A DNA stretch of 64,000 nucleotides from Aldrovandia affinis. Its lineage: Eukaryota > Chordata > Actinopteri > Notacanthiformes > Halosauridae. Below, one piece after another: positions 12,186 through 24,130 of the stretch (position 1 is its first letter; each line of letters starts with the position of its first letter). The stretch lies in the NCBI GenBank assembly GCA_029706075.1, contig JAINUG010000086.1, positions 682,001-746,000 of the forward strand, read 5' to 3'. The translations under genes and the position numbers were made by a program. The notes below the pieces were generated by a model. It was not told where the DNA came from and searched no databases. It worked only from the letters and a program-made list of their open reading frames with translations.

Positions 12186-13793
12186 CAGTGATGCTTGAAA
12201 GTTTGTGAACCTCTTTTGCAATCATAGAAATCTAGAGTTTTTACCACAAATTCCTTATTTAATCAGAACCAGTCTTTTCGTAACTGAAATGACGGGTCTT
12301 TACACATTTCATATATTTCTAGAGGAAATTGTGCATATAGTAAAAATATGGAACAAATCATTACTGAAGGTGTAAAAATAAGTGAAATTCCTGTTGCCTT
12401 AGTTAAATCAAGTAGGTAAGTAGAATCATTTCATTTTAGGAAAGAGTTTGGGTGGCACTTATAAATACAGGTAAGAAACCTGGTCAGTTCGGTGACAGGA
12501 TTTAAGGAGACCTCAGAGGACCTCAGGAATAGAATAGAGAGTAATGAGTGCCCATCAGTCTGGAAAAGGATATAAAATCATATCAAAAAGACTTGGGCTC
12601 CATCAATCCACTGTGAGACAAGTAATATACAAATAGAGAGCGTTTAACATGACAGCGACTTATAAAATATCACCAAGAACCACAAGAAAAATAATCAATC
12701 GAATAAAAAGGAATGCGAGAATAACATCCAGAGATCTACAAGCCTCCTTTCCTACATCATGTTATTGCGCATCCATCAACAATATGAAGAACACTGTATA
12801 GAACTGCCATGCAAGGGTAGCCAGGAAGAAGCCTCTGCTGTCTAAAAAAAACCAAGCTGCCCATCCTAAGTTTGCCAGAGACCACCTGGACAAACTTAAA
12901 GGTTTCTGGGAGTCTGTTCTCTGGACGGATGAGTCCAAAATTGACCTTTTTGGTCACAATCAAAAATGCCATGTCTGGCGAAAACCCAACACTGCCCATC
13001 ACCAAAGTAACCTTATCCCTATGGTCAAGCATGGTGGTGGGAGTGTCATGATCTGGGGCTGCTTTTCTTACTCTGGGCCTGGACGACTCAACATCATTAA
13101 GGGAACCACGATTTCTGAGGGATATCAGAATTCTTTAACAGAACATCAGGCCATCAGTCCGAGAGCTAAAACTAGGTAAAAAATAGGTTTTCCAACAAGA
13201 CAATGATCCGAAGCATTCAAGTAAATCTACCAAATAATGGCTCAGGAGAAATAAGTTTTGTGTTTTGGATTGGCTAAGTCAAAGTCCTAGCATTCAAGCA
13301 AATCTACCAAAGAATGGCTCAGGAGAAAGAAGTTTTGTGTTTTGGATAGGCTAAATTAAAGTCCTGACCTAAATCCAATTGAGATGCTGTGGCAGGACCT
13401 AAAGTGGGTTGTTCATGCCAGACAGCCCTCAAACCTCACTGAGTTGGCTGGGTTCTGTAAGGAGGAGTGGGCGAGAATCCCTCACAGAGTCTGTTCAGTG
13501 CCAGAGTCTGTACAGTGGCTATAGGAGATGTTTGCTTCAAGTCATTGTTGCTAAAGGAGGTGCCACAAGTTATTGATTGAAGGGGTTCACACAAGGATAT
13601 CTGAGTTTTTTGTTAAATAAACCAGTTTTGTTAAATTAACAATGCAAATATATCATATTTGTGTGTGTCCTTTATTTGGGATATCTTTGTTAAGAATTGA
13701 GGTTTAGATAAAGATTTCATAAGGTTATTATTCTATAATATATGAAAATAATGACCACCCCCTGCAGGGTTCACAAACCTTTAAGCACCACTG
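12186..13793 (+). mobile_element. Tc1-like transposon, transposase pseudogene on + strand
   Basis: The inverted ends (cagtgatgcttgaaagtttg on the left; reversed right end cagtggtgcttaaaggtttg) are each bordered by TA. Inside on the + strand the transposase is recognisable: a block near 12840-12990 reads KFARDHLDKLKGFWES then LWTDESKIDLFG (first catalytic Asp), then HGGGSVMIWGCF near 13030, QQDNDPKH near 13195 (second Asp) and PDLNPIEMLW near 13365 (catalytic Glu). Stops and frame changes break the frame, and a 77-bp duplication sits between the second Asp and the Glu. The element is inactive. Confidence 0.9.
13213..13365. repeat. 77-bp direct duplication inside the Tc1-like element
   Basis: Units 13213-13289 and 13290-13365 start with gcattcaag and share ctcaggagaa and gttttgtgttttggat, with a few mismatches. 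They follow the second catalytic Asp motif of the transposase. Confidence 0.85.
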
Positions 13794-15737
13794 TATATAT
13801 AATTTTCCAGATACTGTGTAATGGCAATTCTTTATTAACGTTAGGCACTCATATGCCTAATTTGCCTGCCGGTTGCTTCTTTAAGATTTAATCAAGACAG
13901 GAATACTTTCATAACCCTGTAACGGGGGGACATTGGAAATTGGTTCATATGGAAATGAGTGTAATCTTCAATCATTTATTCCTCCGCACGTTCATTCGAG
14001 AGACATGCTGGCCCCTGTGATGCCAGCGCCACGCCGGCCGTCCAGCCGGATCCCGAGCCATAATGGAATGGTTTCCCGCCGAGACGGGGCCTCTGCTGAA
14101 GCCGGTGGGTCTCGGTGGGACCCCTCCCCCCGATAATGAAGCGCCCCAGGAGCCCTCTGCCGCCCCGACTCCTCCCAGGCACCGATCGAAGGCGAGGCAG
14201 GGAGGGGAGCGGATGAGGGTGCTACAGGGATTCGTTTCCCCCCACCACCACCCCCCCCCGCAGAGGAGAAGTGGCGGGAGGAGGCCACACTCAAATTGGC
14301 TCTCGGGGAGATGCCGGGGAGCAGGGCTCCGCGGGGCAGTTCAACACAGTAAACTGCACCTGCGGGGGCAAAGAAGGGGGAAATAAACCCATCTTATCCT
14401 CCCCCTTTAATTCACTGTAGCAGCTTCATCTCCTGACCTAAACTAAGTACTTTGGTTTAGCAGGACCATGCCCAGCATCTCTGGGTTTTATATTTTTTAT
14501 TTAACTAATGTGCTCCAGGGTTAATTATACACATCATGTAGTGATAAAACTGCGTTTTTGCACTGTTCCATTTCAGTGGACGTTGTAATGATGATGATTC
14601 ATACTATTGTTATGACATTATTCATCATATTCAATATTGAGTAGTGTATTCGGTATTCTCTATTTCTGTTGATAAAAATAAGGAAAAAATTGACTGCTGT
14701 TAATATTCACAATACTTGTTGTTGACAGTGATGTTATACTTTTTTTTTCTTTTTGGCTAATGATATTGTTACCAGTAAAGCCTTTGGTGCCAGTGCCCCA
14801 GCACTTGATTTTGTGCTTTTGTACCCTGCGTGCACAGTGTGGGCTCTGTGCAGAAACTCACGGTGAAGTGCTCTTCTGCTGATGTGAATGTAAAGGGAGC
14901 CAGAAGCATTCATTAATGCAGCTCAGGCACACTGACCACCCCCCGCTCCCCCACCTTCCCAGTTAATGTTCCTCTCCAAAGCAGGGAGCACCTTTCATTT
15001 GAAATGACTCATGTTTAATGTATTTCTGTGGCTGGAGCGTTTAACCTCACCTTGGGGGTAGAGTGCGGCGATCGGTGGAGACATTGGGGCACGCTGGGGA
15101 GGTGGCCCGGGCAGGACTGTGGGGACGGCAAGTTATTCTTCCCCATCTGGCATTTACTTAACATGGCCGCTGCTCTCCGGGGCCCCGTGTTCCGGCAGTC
15201 TGATTTTCAGGGTGGCCCCGGGCCCCCCCAAGGCCTCAACCACTTTTGTGGCATCACCTCGGGGCCCTGATGTGAATCTTTAGCAGGGGGGAAGCTGGCT
15301 TTGATTCACTAAGTGCATCATTGAGTTCCCAGCCCTCTACCTCTCTGTGTGCATGTGTGCACTGCATATTATTCTATTTAGCCGTTTATTTATTTTATTG
15401 TATTCTTTATTTCTGCAATTTAGCGGAAAGGTTTCACTGGTAAGTTCATGATGTACTAGGGCCGAGGCTGAGGAGTGTTGCTTTTTATTTAAAAGCAAAG
15501 CATTTAGAGAGCTTTGTGTTACTACTACATTCAGGTTCTGCACTTTGTTAAAATTCTGTTGCTTCCCATATGGTAAGGTTCAAGTAATTTACAGGTTAGG
15601 ACTCATACACAATTTTAACTTCTGTACAAACCAAATTTTCATGACCGTTGTGCTTTTGTCTGCATGACAGACACGCAACTACATACAGTATTTTCCAGCT
15701 TGTTTAAATAGTCCCTCTTTAATATTCCTTTTTTGTG

Positions 15738-15935
15738 GCCCCCCGGGTGGCGCAACCGCTTAAGGCACTATCCTGGAGTTCAGGTTTCCCACTGCAGCCG
15801 GGGTTCGATTCCCTGGCTGTGCCCCAGCTAGCCGGGAGGCTCGTTTGGAGGCGGCGATTTGCTGTCCGCCCCAGGGGGAGGGGGTAGGGAAGCCGGCGTG
15901 AACCTGCCGCAGGCACAGAAAGCTTCTCTGGAAGT
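15738..15935 (+). repeat. probable tRNA-derived SINE
   Basis: A box-A-like segment (gggtggcgcaaccgctta) is followed about 50 bases later by a box-B-like ggttcgattcc, the internal RNA polymerase III promoter arrangement of tRNA-derived SINEs. A GC-rich body follows. I could not define the 3' end or a target-site duplication. Confidence 0.6.
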
Positions 15936-18299
15936 ATTGGAATCACGGTTGGCACTTGGGCGAGTTCCATCTCGAAGGAGGCGGTTCACAGTAATTTGAA
16001 GAGATGGGGCAGTGTGAGATGGGTCAGCATGATTTATAACCGTGATCCAATGTGAACTTGTAGTTAAGGTAAAGGTCTGGCCTTGGGTCTTTCACAGTCA
16101 CTGTGTGCATGTGAAGTGGGTCTCTGCACTTGGATGCCTCTTTCTTCTAAAGCTTACAACATGTTTGAATCCTAAATATTACACGAGCAAAAGATGCATG
16201 TCTTGTGCAGTGTCTGAATTTTTCATGTTGAAATGATTTCTCATTGTGGTCTCCAAAGAAGTCCTTTCCTATAAATCACAGGCTTGATTCTGTGCATTAT
16301 AGCTGATTCAAGGGAGGTTCCTGTTTACAACGTTCAAACAGACTCTGCTATAAAAGTACATCAAAAACGACTTGGTGCCAGCCTATTTTGACCATAATCT
16401 GGTGTATAATCTTCAAGATATCGACCCCGGTAGAAGGTGTGCGCTGCTAGAAAGCTGAGAGTGTTTCGGCCGCTTTGTACATTCAAATCAACTATGCGCC
16501 CTTTGCACCGCAGTTTTTTCTACTTTGTAAACAATTTGCACCACGAATGAATTGCTTGTCGCAGACAGGATGACGAGACATTTACAATACAGTTACGAAT
16601 AGGTAAGGCTCATGCTACGTGACTTCTGTAATAGCATAAAAAATATATGACAATCGGCAGGTTTAATATTGGGCAAGGTGCATTAAATAAATAAATAAAT
16701 GTTGGCCAGTTTAACCGCCACCCGGGCTTATAATTATGGCGGTACATTTTTTCGCTTTTCCCATTTTTATTTTCTGTTTTGGTTGCTGAACATTCATTTG
16801 TAGTTAGGATGATGAGTGTGTCACCACAATTGAAATTTGCCAAAAGCTGGATAGAAAATGGATTTTCTAATCAAAACCTGCCTCAAAGCAAGATAAACTA
16901 ACATCGTCTTGGTTAAAACAGTCTAAAAGATGTAGAGTGCCCAGAGCAGTGCATTATGGGAAACAACGGCTCATTTACGACAGCAGCTGTGGTTAAGGGA
17001 TCCCAGAAAGGCATGTCGAGGCCATTCTCATGAGTGTTGCTGTTTATTACTGTGTCTTTTGCTGTTGCTTTTTTTTACTAGAAAACTCTTATCAGTGCTT
17101 TCACACTTGTCTTGGATTATATATATATATATTTGCTATAAAGAGATACTTTAATTCACACTCTGAACAACACATATGTATGTTAAAAACCTGAATCCTT
17201 TCAGGATATTGCACTGTTTTTTAATGTCCTGCTGGTGAAGCCAAAGGGGTCTGCTGTGTTCCTCCTCTTTTCTGTCAATGGTTCTGTCACAAAGGGGGCT
17301 TTCTGGTCTCTGTGGGCTGTGTCTGCTTAGATTTTTATTAAACTCCACACAGATGTTATTGTTGCTGGTTCTTAGGCCCCTGTTGATTTGCAGACCAAAA
17401 GGTCAAAGCTCAAGGTTACTTCAAGTATGTTTCTTGCTATTTTTTGTCTTTGCAATTCTCTTCTAGCTGATATCACTGTCTGCCCATGCCAGCCTTGCAT
17501 CTGCTTTTGACAATAGATGGCCATAAAAGGTGTAATAATTTCAGTACCCTACTTGCAACTTCTATAGTTCTGCATTACCATAACTATATATATATAGAGT
17601 ATATATGTGTTAATACAGAATATGGAATATAATATAGGATATTTTTTATTCCAATGCAAAACAGAGTGTATTTGAGAGTACTACAGCTCCCTTCTGGTAC
17701 CCTGTTTTATAGAGGTGAATCACTGTCATTCAAAGCAATAACTGGATTAAGCATGACATGAACACAAGAGCAGGAAAGGAGCTGCGCAATCCTGTTTGGG
17801 TTTGGTTGTATGTGGTTAGGCAAAATTCTGGGGTGCTTTTTCAATACAAAACGACCAACTTTGCTGTTAAACTATCCCTGTGGACATAACTGAGGAAATG
17901 AACGCGCAAAGGGAAGTGATTTGCATGTGCTGCATTTGTTTATCTGCACGAGCCTGATTCGGCTTTGCCTGATCCAGTCTTACTAAAGTGTGAGTTATCC
18001 TTAACCTTTGAATGAGGAAAGTAAGCAAGTTATTCATTCCTCCACCATTTCTTACATAACATTTTGAGCCTTGCTTTCACTGACAGAAATGGAAAAATAT
18101 CGTGTAAGAAATGAAGAGGGAAGAAAGACAACACCTGATTATTTGTTAAGGATAAAGGATATTGAGGTTTTGATTGAGTCTAGCTCTCCAGTAATGTGCT
18201 TTCTGCTACCACTGTACAAATCATGGGGTGCATTGTTGATTGAGGCTCTTTTCTTACACTTTTTTTCTCCTCTCCCTTCTCTCCTTTTGGTTAACACAG

Positions 18300-18320
18300 G
18301 AGCTGCACAGAACATCCAAG
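18300..18320 (+). CDS. candidate 21-nt microexon in cadm1 first intron
   Basis: A strong pyrimidine tract of about 50 bases (18245-18290, mainly c and t) ends in gttaacacag at 18299. It is followed by 21 bases beginning gagctgcacagaac and then a donor-like gtatgc at 18321. Read in phase 1, matching the flanking cadm1 junctions, it has no stop and would insert AAQNIQ just before AQSQNL at the start of Ig1. Length and phase are both neutral, as expected for a cassette microexon. There is no transcript evidence here, and chance acceptor/donor pairs do occur, so this is a hypothesis. Confidence 0.4.
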
Positions 18321-19959
18321 GTATGCAAACTTTTGTTCACTTAATGTTTATTTTTCTCTCACCACACCGCTCTGTCCCTTTATTTTATTTGTTTCCCCCC
18401 CTCCTTTCTGTTTTGGCTGAGGCCAGTTAGTCCTAGAAATGTATTAACTCACTAACTAGCTGAGGAGCTCCCTCAAAGTAACAGCAGTGTTTAATTTTAC
18501 CATTAGATGGTGCTACAGGACACTAATAAAGAGATAGACCAGGGAAGTTGCAACTCCCAAACTGTGATTCTTACAGTTTTTATTTAGAGAATGGATACAG
18601 AATAGATTTAAATGTGAATGTCAATGGTCACAGATCTGTACGTTTGAAGGTAGGAAGGTAAGTGTTTTGATGTTGTTGCTTTGAATGGTATTATAGTATG
18701 AATGCAAGGGTATATACATATTTGTACAAATATATGAATTATTAAAGTTAAGAGGAACTGAAAGACATTCTTTTCTGCAGCTTACTTTTCACCTTGATCT
18801 CCCATAATGCATTTCTTTCTCACGTGCCTGCAACCACACATTGCAATCTGGGACAATGAAGCAGTGGGGAAAAATAAAATGATGGATCCTGCTCATCTTT
18901 TTGATTCAATAAAGTTGTTATTATTAATATCTGGTCTAAAATCTCACTAAATATTGATATCTTTGCGATGCAAATGGCTTAATATGTCCAGGACAGCCGT
19001 GTGCATGTGCTATGAGACCCCCGTCACACTCTGCAGACACCCATTCAAATCATTATCTCCGCTGGCATGCAGGGTTCTTTAAACCAGGAACTAGTTTATA
19101 CGATACCTAGAAAAGTGGTCATGGTGTATCATGGTGTATTGGCGTGATGGCTCTATGCATTTTATGTTTCTGGCATGCTCTGGGCTCAGCAGTCTCAGTG
19201 ACTTCAAACTAAGACCCACATAAGGCTATTAGGTAAACAGAGGAACAGGCTTCAGAATAACAGGCTTCAGAATAACTTCAGAGAAGACCAATTGTGACAT
19301 AGCAGAGGTCCGTGTGTCCTGATTGGCCTTGTCGCATGCTCAACCATTGAAGCTTGTCATTCATTTTCACTCTACATTACTCATTCTCATTCCAGGTTTC
19401 AAACTAGTCTCTGGAGTGGAGTTCTTGTAGTGGGTCTTGCACTTTGGCGCTAATTTTTGCTGTGTTCCTGGTGTGTTGCGAGACAAGCTTGGTTTGGTCT
19501 TCCATTTCATCGAATTTTGATGTCTATGAGTATTTGTTAAGGTAGTTGAACCTACATCTGTCGATCGGACACTTAACCAGCTCTTAATTTTAATCGAATT
19601 GTGAGTTGTAAGCTATATTTTAACAAAGATTGATCTACCAGATTGCTATCAAATAATTTAACGATTTAATTGATAATTGGCATCCTGTGTAATAATTTAA
19701 TTAAATCTAACAAAATATATTTTACATGAAGGATAAGTGAGGGGTTTTAACATACAGTACCACTTGTGTTCAGTATTTAGAGTGCTGGACTTTAAACAAG
19801 GGCATTTGACTGTTAAGGTACTGGATTCAGAAATAGACATTTTTATTTAATTCTGACTTTGCCCGAGAGTATCTAATGATTTTTTTCCCCCCACACATAC
19901 TGTATATATCTTGGGTTGATGGAAAAAATCTGGAAAATTGCATTTATATGTAAACCTGG

Positions 19960-20289
19960 GGCCATATGTACAAAGATTCTAAGAGTAGGAGTGCTGATGT
20001 AGCGGGTGTGCTCTGGTACGTGAGCGTCCGCTACAGAAAGTGACGTGTATAAGAGTGTGATTAGTTCCCAGAGTTAGAGACTTGAGTCTTTAGCTCAGCG
20101 AGCTTAATCGCTCTCTTGTCGCGTCGAGATCCCTCGGTTCGAAACTCGCTGCGGGCAGAACTAGCTCCGTTACACTGATCTAGGATCAGGTTTCCCCTGT
20201 CCATATCCTAACCATATCCATTATGAGCTAAAAGGCTAAACTGATTCTAGATCAGCACTCCTACACTTTGAATCTTTGAACATACGGCC
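19960..20289. mobile_element. fish-type MITE interrupted by a nested insertion
   Basis: The left terminus (19960-19998) and the right terminus (20251-20289) are inverted repeats of about 39 bp at roughly 85 percent identity, both containing gtaggagtgctgat in the outward reading. The inner sequence ctgatctaggatcag / ctgattctagatcag is also near-palindromic. A 176-bp insertion at 19999-20174 splits the element. Confidence 0.75.
19999..20174 (+). mobile_element. tRNA-like insertion nested in the MITE
   Basis: The insertion is flanked by ctgat on both sides (19994-19998 and 20175-20179), consistent with a 5-bp target-site duplication. Its 3' half has a box-A-like ttagctcagcgag and a box-B-like ggttcgaaact near 20095-20150. 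The first 38 bases have inverted ends gtagcgg/ccgctac. It may be a short SINE or another element that carries a tRNA relic. Confidence 0.5.
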
Positions 20290-21007
20290 TCTGGCCTTTG
20301 AAATAAAAAAACCTCAGCAACTTCTCAGCCTCCATCACAGCTTCAGCGCTGGATGACATCAGACGGATGGATGACATCAGACAGTGAAAGCTTTTTGTCA
20401 GAGACGCATCTGGCACAACGCAAGGAGCCTTTTAAAATGTATTTTTGTTCCCCCTTCTCACAAAGCAACGAGAGCCACGATGATTTGAATCAGGCTTCAT
20501 CAATCTGTCTCCATGAATCTCTTGAACAAACGACGCAAACAATAAGCACTAATTGGGCTCTTGTGGTGTTTTGTTGTTTAAGGACTTTCTGGTATTTTTA
20601 ACTGATAAAGGAGGGCACTGCAAAATGAAGTGCAGCCAAAGCTACAGCCTGGAAATTATCACTGTAATAAGAGGCTCTTATAATTACTACGTTCGCCGTT
20701 ATCAGTCAAGCACTGTGCTTTTCAGAATACTCATACGTGATGTGTTGGTTCTGTGACTATTTCTTATCTACGCTGGGGCAAATAGCACTGCATTTCCTTG
20801 CAGCGAGAGTTCTGGGTCCACGCCGTCCCATTCTGAACAACCGGAGGGTTTATCGGATGCAATCTGAGCTGCTGTAGGACAGTTCTTGTCACTCGCAAGA
20901 TAAGAAATGGCTCTTCACCGATCTAGATCCTGTGAACAGAGTTTGTTTCAACGAATCCGTTGAAATTCACTCCTGCGAGTTCTGCACGTTACGGTGCGCA
21001 TTGTTTT

Positions 21008-21239
21008 TCTTTTTCACATTACATTACATTACATTACAGGCATTTAGCAGACGCTCTTATCCAGAGCGACTTACAGTTTACATTTCTTTACATACAATCC
21101 ATTTATACAGCTGGATATTAACTGAAGCAATTCAGGTTAAGTACCTTGCTCAAGGGTACAATGGCAGTGTCCCACCTGGGGATTGAACCTGCAACCTTAA
21201 CGTTGCAAGTCCAGTTCCCTAACCATTATAGCACATTGC
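21008..21239 (-). mobile_element. tRNA-derived SINE with 12-bp target-site duplication
   Basis: Read on the minus strand it begins gtgctataatggttaggga (tRNA-like box A), has ggttcaatccc (box B), a central ttgagcaaggtacttaacct segment typical of fish V-SINE-like families, and the tail agtcgctctggataagagcg before an attac repeat. The duplication gcgcattgtttt flanks it exactly (20996-21007 and 21240-21251), indicating a retrotransposition event that has kept its target duplication intact. Confidence 0.88.
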
Positions 21240-23335
21240 GCGCATTGTTTTACTTGGCGATGTGCACAAAGTCTTGATATGGCGCGACCGCTCTATGTAG
21301 TCCTGGGGCCCGAAGCTGGCCCAGCCCTGCGATTGACTTTAAAGCAGACGATCGTGGGTCCCTGCCTCCCTCTTTTCCAGGGCGCTGCAGTTGCCCCAGT
21401 AACAGCCGTAGGACAGCTGCCGCAGGTGCAAAGGGTTTACAGAATATTCCGTAAATGGCTTAAGCGCGAGGGAGATGCATTTCACGGTTTGAGGAAACAA
21501 AGCGTTGGCTGGTACCGGTGAATTTGCCGTGGGCAGGGAAGAGAAAGCATTCGCGCTGTGCCGTCCTCATTTCAGGCGCGCGCAAACAAATAACATTCTC
21601 CCAGCTACTTCAGCGAAGAGTAGGGCAAGACGCACTGGGCGTGATGCGACGGGCAAGTGGGCGTTCCCTTTGACGCGCGACTGAAGGCAGACGCGGCCCG
21701 TCGTGTGGCTGAATTACAGCCTGCTATCTCCGCTCCTGGGTGGCGGTGGCGGTGAAGGAACACCAGGTCCTTTATTTTTGTAGGAATGAAGGGATCACAG
21801 TAGACAGTGTGTCCATAACAGTCAAGTTTGTTGCTCGGGTCCCGTCTGTTCGCATACCCGGAGAGGAAAGAGGAGGACAGAGAAGTGTAAAACGTAAAAG
21901 GATTTGAGGACCGCAGAACATGCCCTTGTAAGGCTCCCGTTAAATAACCCTCCCAATTACCAAGCGCACCAAGTTTGTCAGAAGCTTAATTAGATGATAT
22001 ATTTTTGGTGGGTTGAATAAATACGTCCTGCATGGTCACTGTGGATGGTGACTGTGCGGTATGGGAGCTGCCCCGCAGGTCAGCTGAAGCAGGAAGCAGT
22101 CTGAATAAGTCAGGCAGCATGCCGAGCCCAGCCACCACCACCGCCGCCGCCGCCAACGCAGTGGCACCCGTGATTAATGCTGGCTGCCTTCCCCTGTCCA
22201 CAGCCAATCAGAAGAAAGACGTAGGCAACCTAAACAAACCCTTGCTTGGCAAGGGTCCTGTTTTTTCCTTCGATTGAGTTACTAATTAAAGCCATTATTT
22301 CTATGATTTGTGCTAACCTTGTTAAGGACCCAGTTCTTTTCAACCGAATACAGTTCACTCTTTAGTAGAACACAGCCTTTCTCCAGAGCATATTGTGAAT
22401 ATGAACATACAGAATATAGAGCTGCCAGTGGGGGCTATGTGCAAAAGAGTTTTAGCAACACCACCCGCTGTGGCTATATCATTGCTTTAACAGCCCCACT
22501 GCAAGATAGTCAAACAATAATTATTCACACCCGCTACATTTTTTAACATGCCGCAGTCATTTCACGTTCCATATTTTGCTTTCCGACTGCTTTCTGCTTA
22601 GGTGTTTGCACGTTTGCGATTTTTCCCACAATCGTTTCCAAACTTTCCCAAAGGCGACTTTCAGGTGAAGAACATACGGGCTTGTTCCGGAGGCACGTTC
22701 GACACACGGTTTAGCGCATTGTCCGTATTTCAATTGTCCCTCCAGCAAGAATCCCCCGCCGCTCTGAGAGCATGACTCCCAAGCCCGATTGTTCGCCATG
22801 AAAGAAGCATTTCAGGCGAGAGGTGGAGGTGTCGGAGGAGAACGCGTCTGTGTCACATACAGCCAGGACTCGATAAGCACTTCAAGTTTTCCCCACTTAC
22901 CTTCATTTGGTCCCCTTTCAACCTCAAAAACAAGTGGCTGCCAGGGACTGTCCTGGCTTCCAGGGCCTCTCCCGGACTCTGTGATGTCATTAAAAGTGAG
23001 CCAATGGGAGATTTCCCCGGGATCGATGGAGGGGGGTTGGGGGCTTGATCCGCACAGTCCCGAGCGCAGCCTGCGTGGGCCGCGTGTCAGCTGGCCGGCC
23101 GTCTCCTTTTATCCAATGACACTGTGCTAGCTTCCGGTCCCCTAACGAGATGCATTCCGTAAAGCGATTGAATTTAGATCTTAGGTATGCCTGTGTTTTA
23201 TAGCACATGTCTTGTCTCTATATTGAACCTATCTATATAATTATTTCTCCTTTCTCTCGGTCCATCCTTTGAAGTATGTGTTTATTCTTGTTTGTGCATT
23301 GATGCAGAAGATCTATGTTCTGTTTTTCTTTGACC

Positions 23336-23730
23336 CTGTGATGCATGTTGTATGTCATTGTGGTGCGGTGCTTGCTATTTTGGTGTACGTGTTACTGTGG
23401 CACAACGTATGTCTCTTTGGGACAGTCATTGCAGTGTCTTGTATGCTGGTGCGGTACTGTGTATGTTATTGTGCTACGGCAGATATTATATCACGTGCTA
23501 TCATGGAACAGTGCACTGTATGTTAACTGCACTGCAGTGCAGTTTTGGTCATAGTGTGTTTTATTGTGGTGCGGTGTGCTTTATGGTGCAGTGTATATCT
23601 TTCATGGTGTGATGTATTAGCGTGGCTATGTGCATGTCATTGTTGTACGGTGCATGTTATTTTGGTGCATTGTAAGTCATGGACTGCATTACCGTGGTAT
23701 GGTGTATGTTGTTGTGGCACAGTGATCAAA
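23336..23730 (+). repeat. degenerate GTG-rich minisatellite
   Basis: About 20-bp units of the type tgtatgttattgtggtgcgg recur with many substitutions, producing several overlapping open frames rich in Cys, Val and Trp that are artefacts of the repeat. Confidence 0.65.
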
Positions 23731-23924
23731 CCGATAACGGGGGGCGGCTGCTAAAGCACACAACACTCGGTGTGTAAAAGAGCGACCGAGGTGTAACCCC
23801 ATCGCTGGTTTATAACAGAGAGGGGAGAGCAGAGTTCCCTGCTTTGCTGGTATGTATAGGAGAGTGAGGGTTTTCTGGAGAGAGGAGAGCAGAATGTCCG
23901 CAGGAGCTGGGCCGTTCAGAGAGG

Positions 23925-24029
23925 GAGGGAGAGAGAGAGAGAGAGGGAGAGGGAGAGAGAGCAAGAGGGACAGAGAGACCTAGAGAGGGAGGAGCTAGAG
24001 AGAGAGAGAGAGGAGAGAGAGCAAGAGAG

Positions 24030-24114
<85 letters not shown>

Positions 24115-24130
24115 AGAGAGGGAGTGAGAG
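23925..24130. repeat. long GA/TC microsatellite
   Basis: The tract is almost pure gagaga from about 24036 to 24111, with interrupted flanks. It is translated in the minus frames as Ser-Leu repeats, which are not real proteins. Confidence 0.95.

Larger units (their letters stand above)
1..18299 (+). other. cadm1: cadm1 first intron, 5' part visible in the window
   Basis: I see no supported protein-coding gene here. The contents are AT-rich intronic sequence, transposon copies listed separately (Tc1-like at 211-1425 and 12186-13793, hAT at 2266-2974, hAT-like MITE at 7822-8006), SINE fragments, a GT repeat near 5840-5868 and GC-rich patches around 9960-10200 and 13970-14360. That this is cadm1 intron rather than 5' flank is inferred: the first coding exon found (28878) starts inside a codon and lacks a signal peptide, so exon 1 must lie upstream of it, and I found no signal-peptide exon in the window. 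Confidence 0.6.

Noticed and set aside
20095-20165. Functional tRNA gene
   Set aside because: Box-like words are present, but a convincing cloverleaf acceptor stem could not be paired and the segment lies within an insertion flanked by ctgat.
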